Under the pieces are notes generated by a model. The model was not told the origin of the DNA, did not search any database, and saw nothing but the letters and a program-made list of their open reading frames with translations. A stretch of 7,157 nt of DNA from Opitutaceae bacterium (GTDB lineage Bacteria; Verrucomicrobiota; Verrucomicrobiia; Opitutales; Opitutaceae): positions 5,179 through 12,335 of the forward strand of contig JAHFTI010000064.1 of NCBI GenBank assembly GCA_023265535.1, written 5' to 3'. The position numbers and the translations under genes are program-made. Shown here piece by piece: positions 6,135 through 7,157 of the stretch (positions within the stretch are counted from its first letter, which is position 1; every line of letters starts with the position of its first letter).

Positions 6135-7157
6135 TCAGAGCAGCTTGCCGGGCTTGTATTCGGCGGCGCCCTTGTAGCGGCGGGCGAGGGGGCGGATCTC
6201 CTTGGCGATGGCGTCCACCTGGTCGGGGGCGGCGCCCACGAAGCGGGAGCTTTCGGAGAGGATGCCCTGGAGCTGCTTCCTGGTGAGGCCGACGCGCTTG
6301 TCGCCGGCGAGGCGGCCGAGCAGGTCGGCGTCGCCGCCGGAGCGCAGGGCCTTGGCGGCGGCCAGGGCGTGCTCCTTGATGGCCTCGTGGGCGGTCTCGC
6401 GGCCGGCGCCGGCCTTGACGGCCTCCATGAGGATCGTGGTGGTGGAGAGGAAGGGCAGGTTGCGCTCGTTCTCGGCGGCGATGGTGGCGGTGAAGACGTC
6501 CATCTGGCGGAGCACCGTGATGAAGGTCTCGAGCAGGCCGTCGATGGCGAAGAAGGAGTCGGGCAGCGCCACGCGGCGGACCACGGAGCAGGAGACGTCG
6601 CCCTCGTTCCATTGGTGGCCGGCGAGGCCGGCGGTCATGGCGGCATAGCCGGAGAGGATGGTGGCGAAGCCGCAGATGCGCTCGCAATTGCGGGCGTTCA
6701 TCTTGTGGGGCATGGCGGAGGAGCCGACCTGGCCCTCCTGGAAGCCCTCGGTGAGCAGGCCCTGGCCGGCCATCAGGCGCAGCGTGGTGGCGAAGCTGGC
6801 GGCGGAGGCGGCGATCTGCTGAAGCGCGGTGACGACCTCGAAGTCGAGGCTGCGGGGATAGACCTGGCCGACGGCGACGAGCGAGCTGCGGAAGCCGAGG
6901 TGGCGCACGACGCGCGCCTCGAGCTCGGCGACCTTCTCGGGGTTGCCGCCGAGGAGGGTGAGCTGGTCGAGCTGGGTGCCCACGGCACCCTTGAGGCCGC
7001 GCACCGGGTAGCGCTGCACGAGTTCCTCGAGGCGGGTGAAGGCGATGAGCAGTTCCTGGCCCGACATCGCGATGCGCTTGCCGAGGGTCGTCGGCTGGGC
7101 GGGCACGTTGTGCGTGCGGCCCGTGATCATGAGGTCGCGGTGCGCCTCGGCCTGCCG
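6135..7157 (-). CDS. purB: Adenylosuccinate lyase, C-terminal 340 residues (5' end beyond the window)
   Basis: Adenylosuccinate lyase is a cytoplasmic enzyme of the fumarase/aspartase superfamily. It acts twice in purine synthesis: SAICAR to AICAR plus fumarate, and adenylosuccinate to AMP plus fumarate. The reading frame is open to the right edge. It includes nine codons before the first in-frame ATG at 7130 (translating as RQAEAHRDL), so that ATG is internal and the gene is cut by the window. Family marks in order are the GRTHNVPAQPTTLGKR block with the conserved catalytic His (codon 7110-7112), the signature loop GSSAMPHKMN (about 6696-6725) carrying the catalytic serine, the block HQWNEGDVSCSVVRRVALPD, and a C-terminal ADSL domain ending KPGKLL. 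The signature continues NAR rather than the NP of Escherichia coli PurB; I recall a similar NTR form in actinobacterial PurB. The full family length is around 470 residues, so roughly the first quarter is missing. The gene looks intact and is more GC-rich by eye than the protease gene it faces. Confidence 0.95.
   Translation of the reverse strand, partial: RQAEAHRDLMITGRTHNVPAQPTTLGKRIAMSGQELLIAFTRLEELVQRYPVRGLKGAVGTQLDQLTLLGGNPEKVAELEARVVRHLGFRSSLVAVGQVYPRSLDFEVVTALQQIAASAASFATTLRLMAGQGLLTEGFQEGQVGSSAMPHKMNARNCERICGFATILSGYAAMTAGLAGHQWNEGDVSCSVVRRVALPDSFFAIDGLLETFITVLRQMDVFTATIAAENERNLPFLSTTTILMEAVKAGAGRETAHEAIKEHALAAAKALRSGGDADLLGRLAGDKRVGLTRKQLQGILSESSRFVGAAPDQVDAIAKEIRPLARRYKGAAEYKPGKLL

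Noticed and set aside
5854..6687. Minus-strand open frame (277 codons) overlapping purB in another frame
   Set aside because: Its translation is dominated by Arg/Pro/His runs, and it crosses both the purB stop and the terminator hairpin. The purB frame is clearly the real one.
7128..7130. ATG at 7130 as the start of purB
   Set aside because: The frame stays open to the window edge, and the residues on both sides belong to the conserved block before GRTHNVPAQPTT, so this methionine is internal.
1..7157. CRISPR arrays, tRNA or rRNA genes, insertion sequences, defence modules
   Set aside because: Reading through both strands I found no direct-repeat array, cloverleaf, transposase frame or terminal inverted repeats. 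The only tandem repeats are diverged protein domains.

Overview
The window reads as part of a high-GC Gram-negative chromosome, most likely from Verrucomicrobiota of an Opitutaceae-like type. This placement is inferred from protein style: a secreted matrixin-like protease joined to Ig-like domains, and a pair of C-terminal beta-rich domains (IRAVGP...DP...LF...NDNW...PGNYTV...ELY) that I associate with exported proteins of that phylum. No rRNA or other phylogenetic marker apart from a partial purB is present.

Layout. (1) Bases 2-745, + strand: a secreted alanine-rich protein of unknown function, followed by a strong intrinsic terminator at 764-801. (2) Bases 802-946: about 145 bases without a gene. 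This stretch should hold the promoter for the next unit, but I see no convincing -35/-10 pair. (3) Bases 947-1582, + strand: a small exported protein of 211 aa. (4) Bases 1583-1670: an 88-base spacer with two GC-rich hairpins but no T tract. (5) Bases 1671-6014, + strand: a 1447-aa exported protein built from a signal peptide, a matrixin-type zinc protease (HEMGHVVGLDH plus Met-turn), four Ig-like domains, about 600 residues of propeller-like beta sequence and two copies of the C-terminal domain. (6) Bases 6015-6134: a convergent intergenic region with a hairpin terminator whose T tract is on the minus strand. (7) Bases 6135-7157, minus strand: the C-terminal 340 residues of adenylosuccinate lyase (purB), running off the right edge.

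The 947-1582 and 1671-6014 genes probably form one transcription unit, with the small exported protein as a partner of the large protease. The first gene is insulated from them by its terminator. purB is a housekeeping gene read in the opposite direction and has no evident functional link to the rest. The window contains no tRNA, rRNA, CRISPR array, IS element or defence module that I can see. The most interesting object is the large multidomain metalloprotease together with its small upstream companion.
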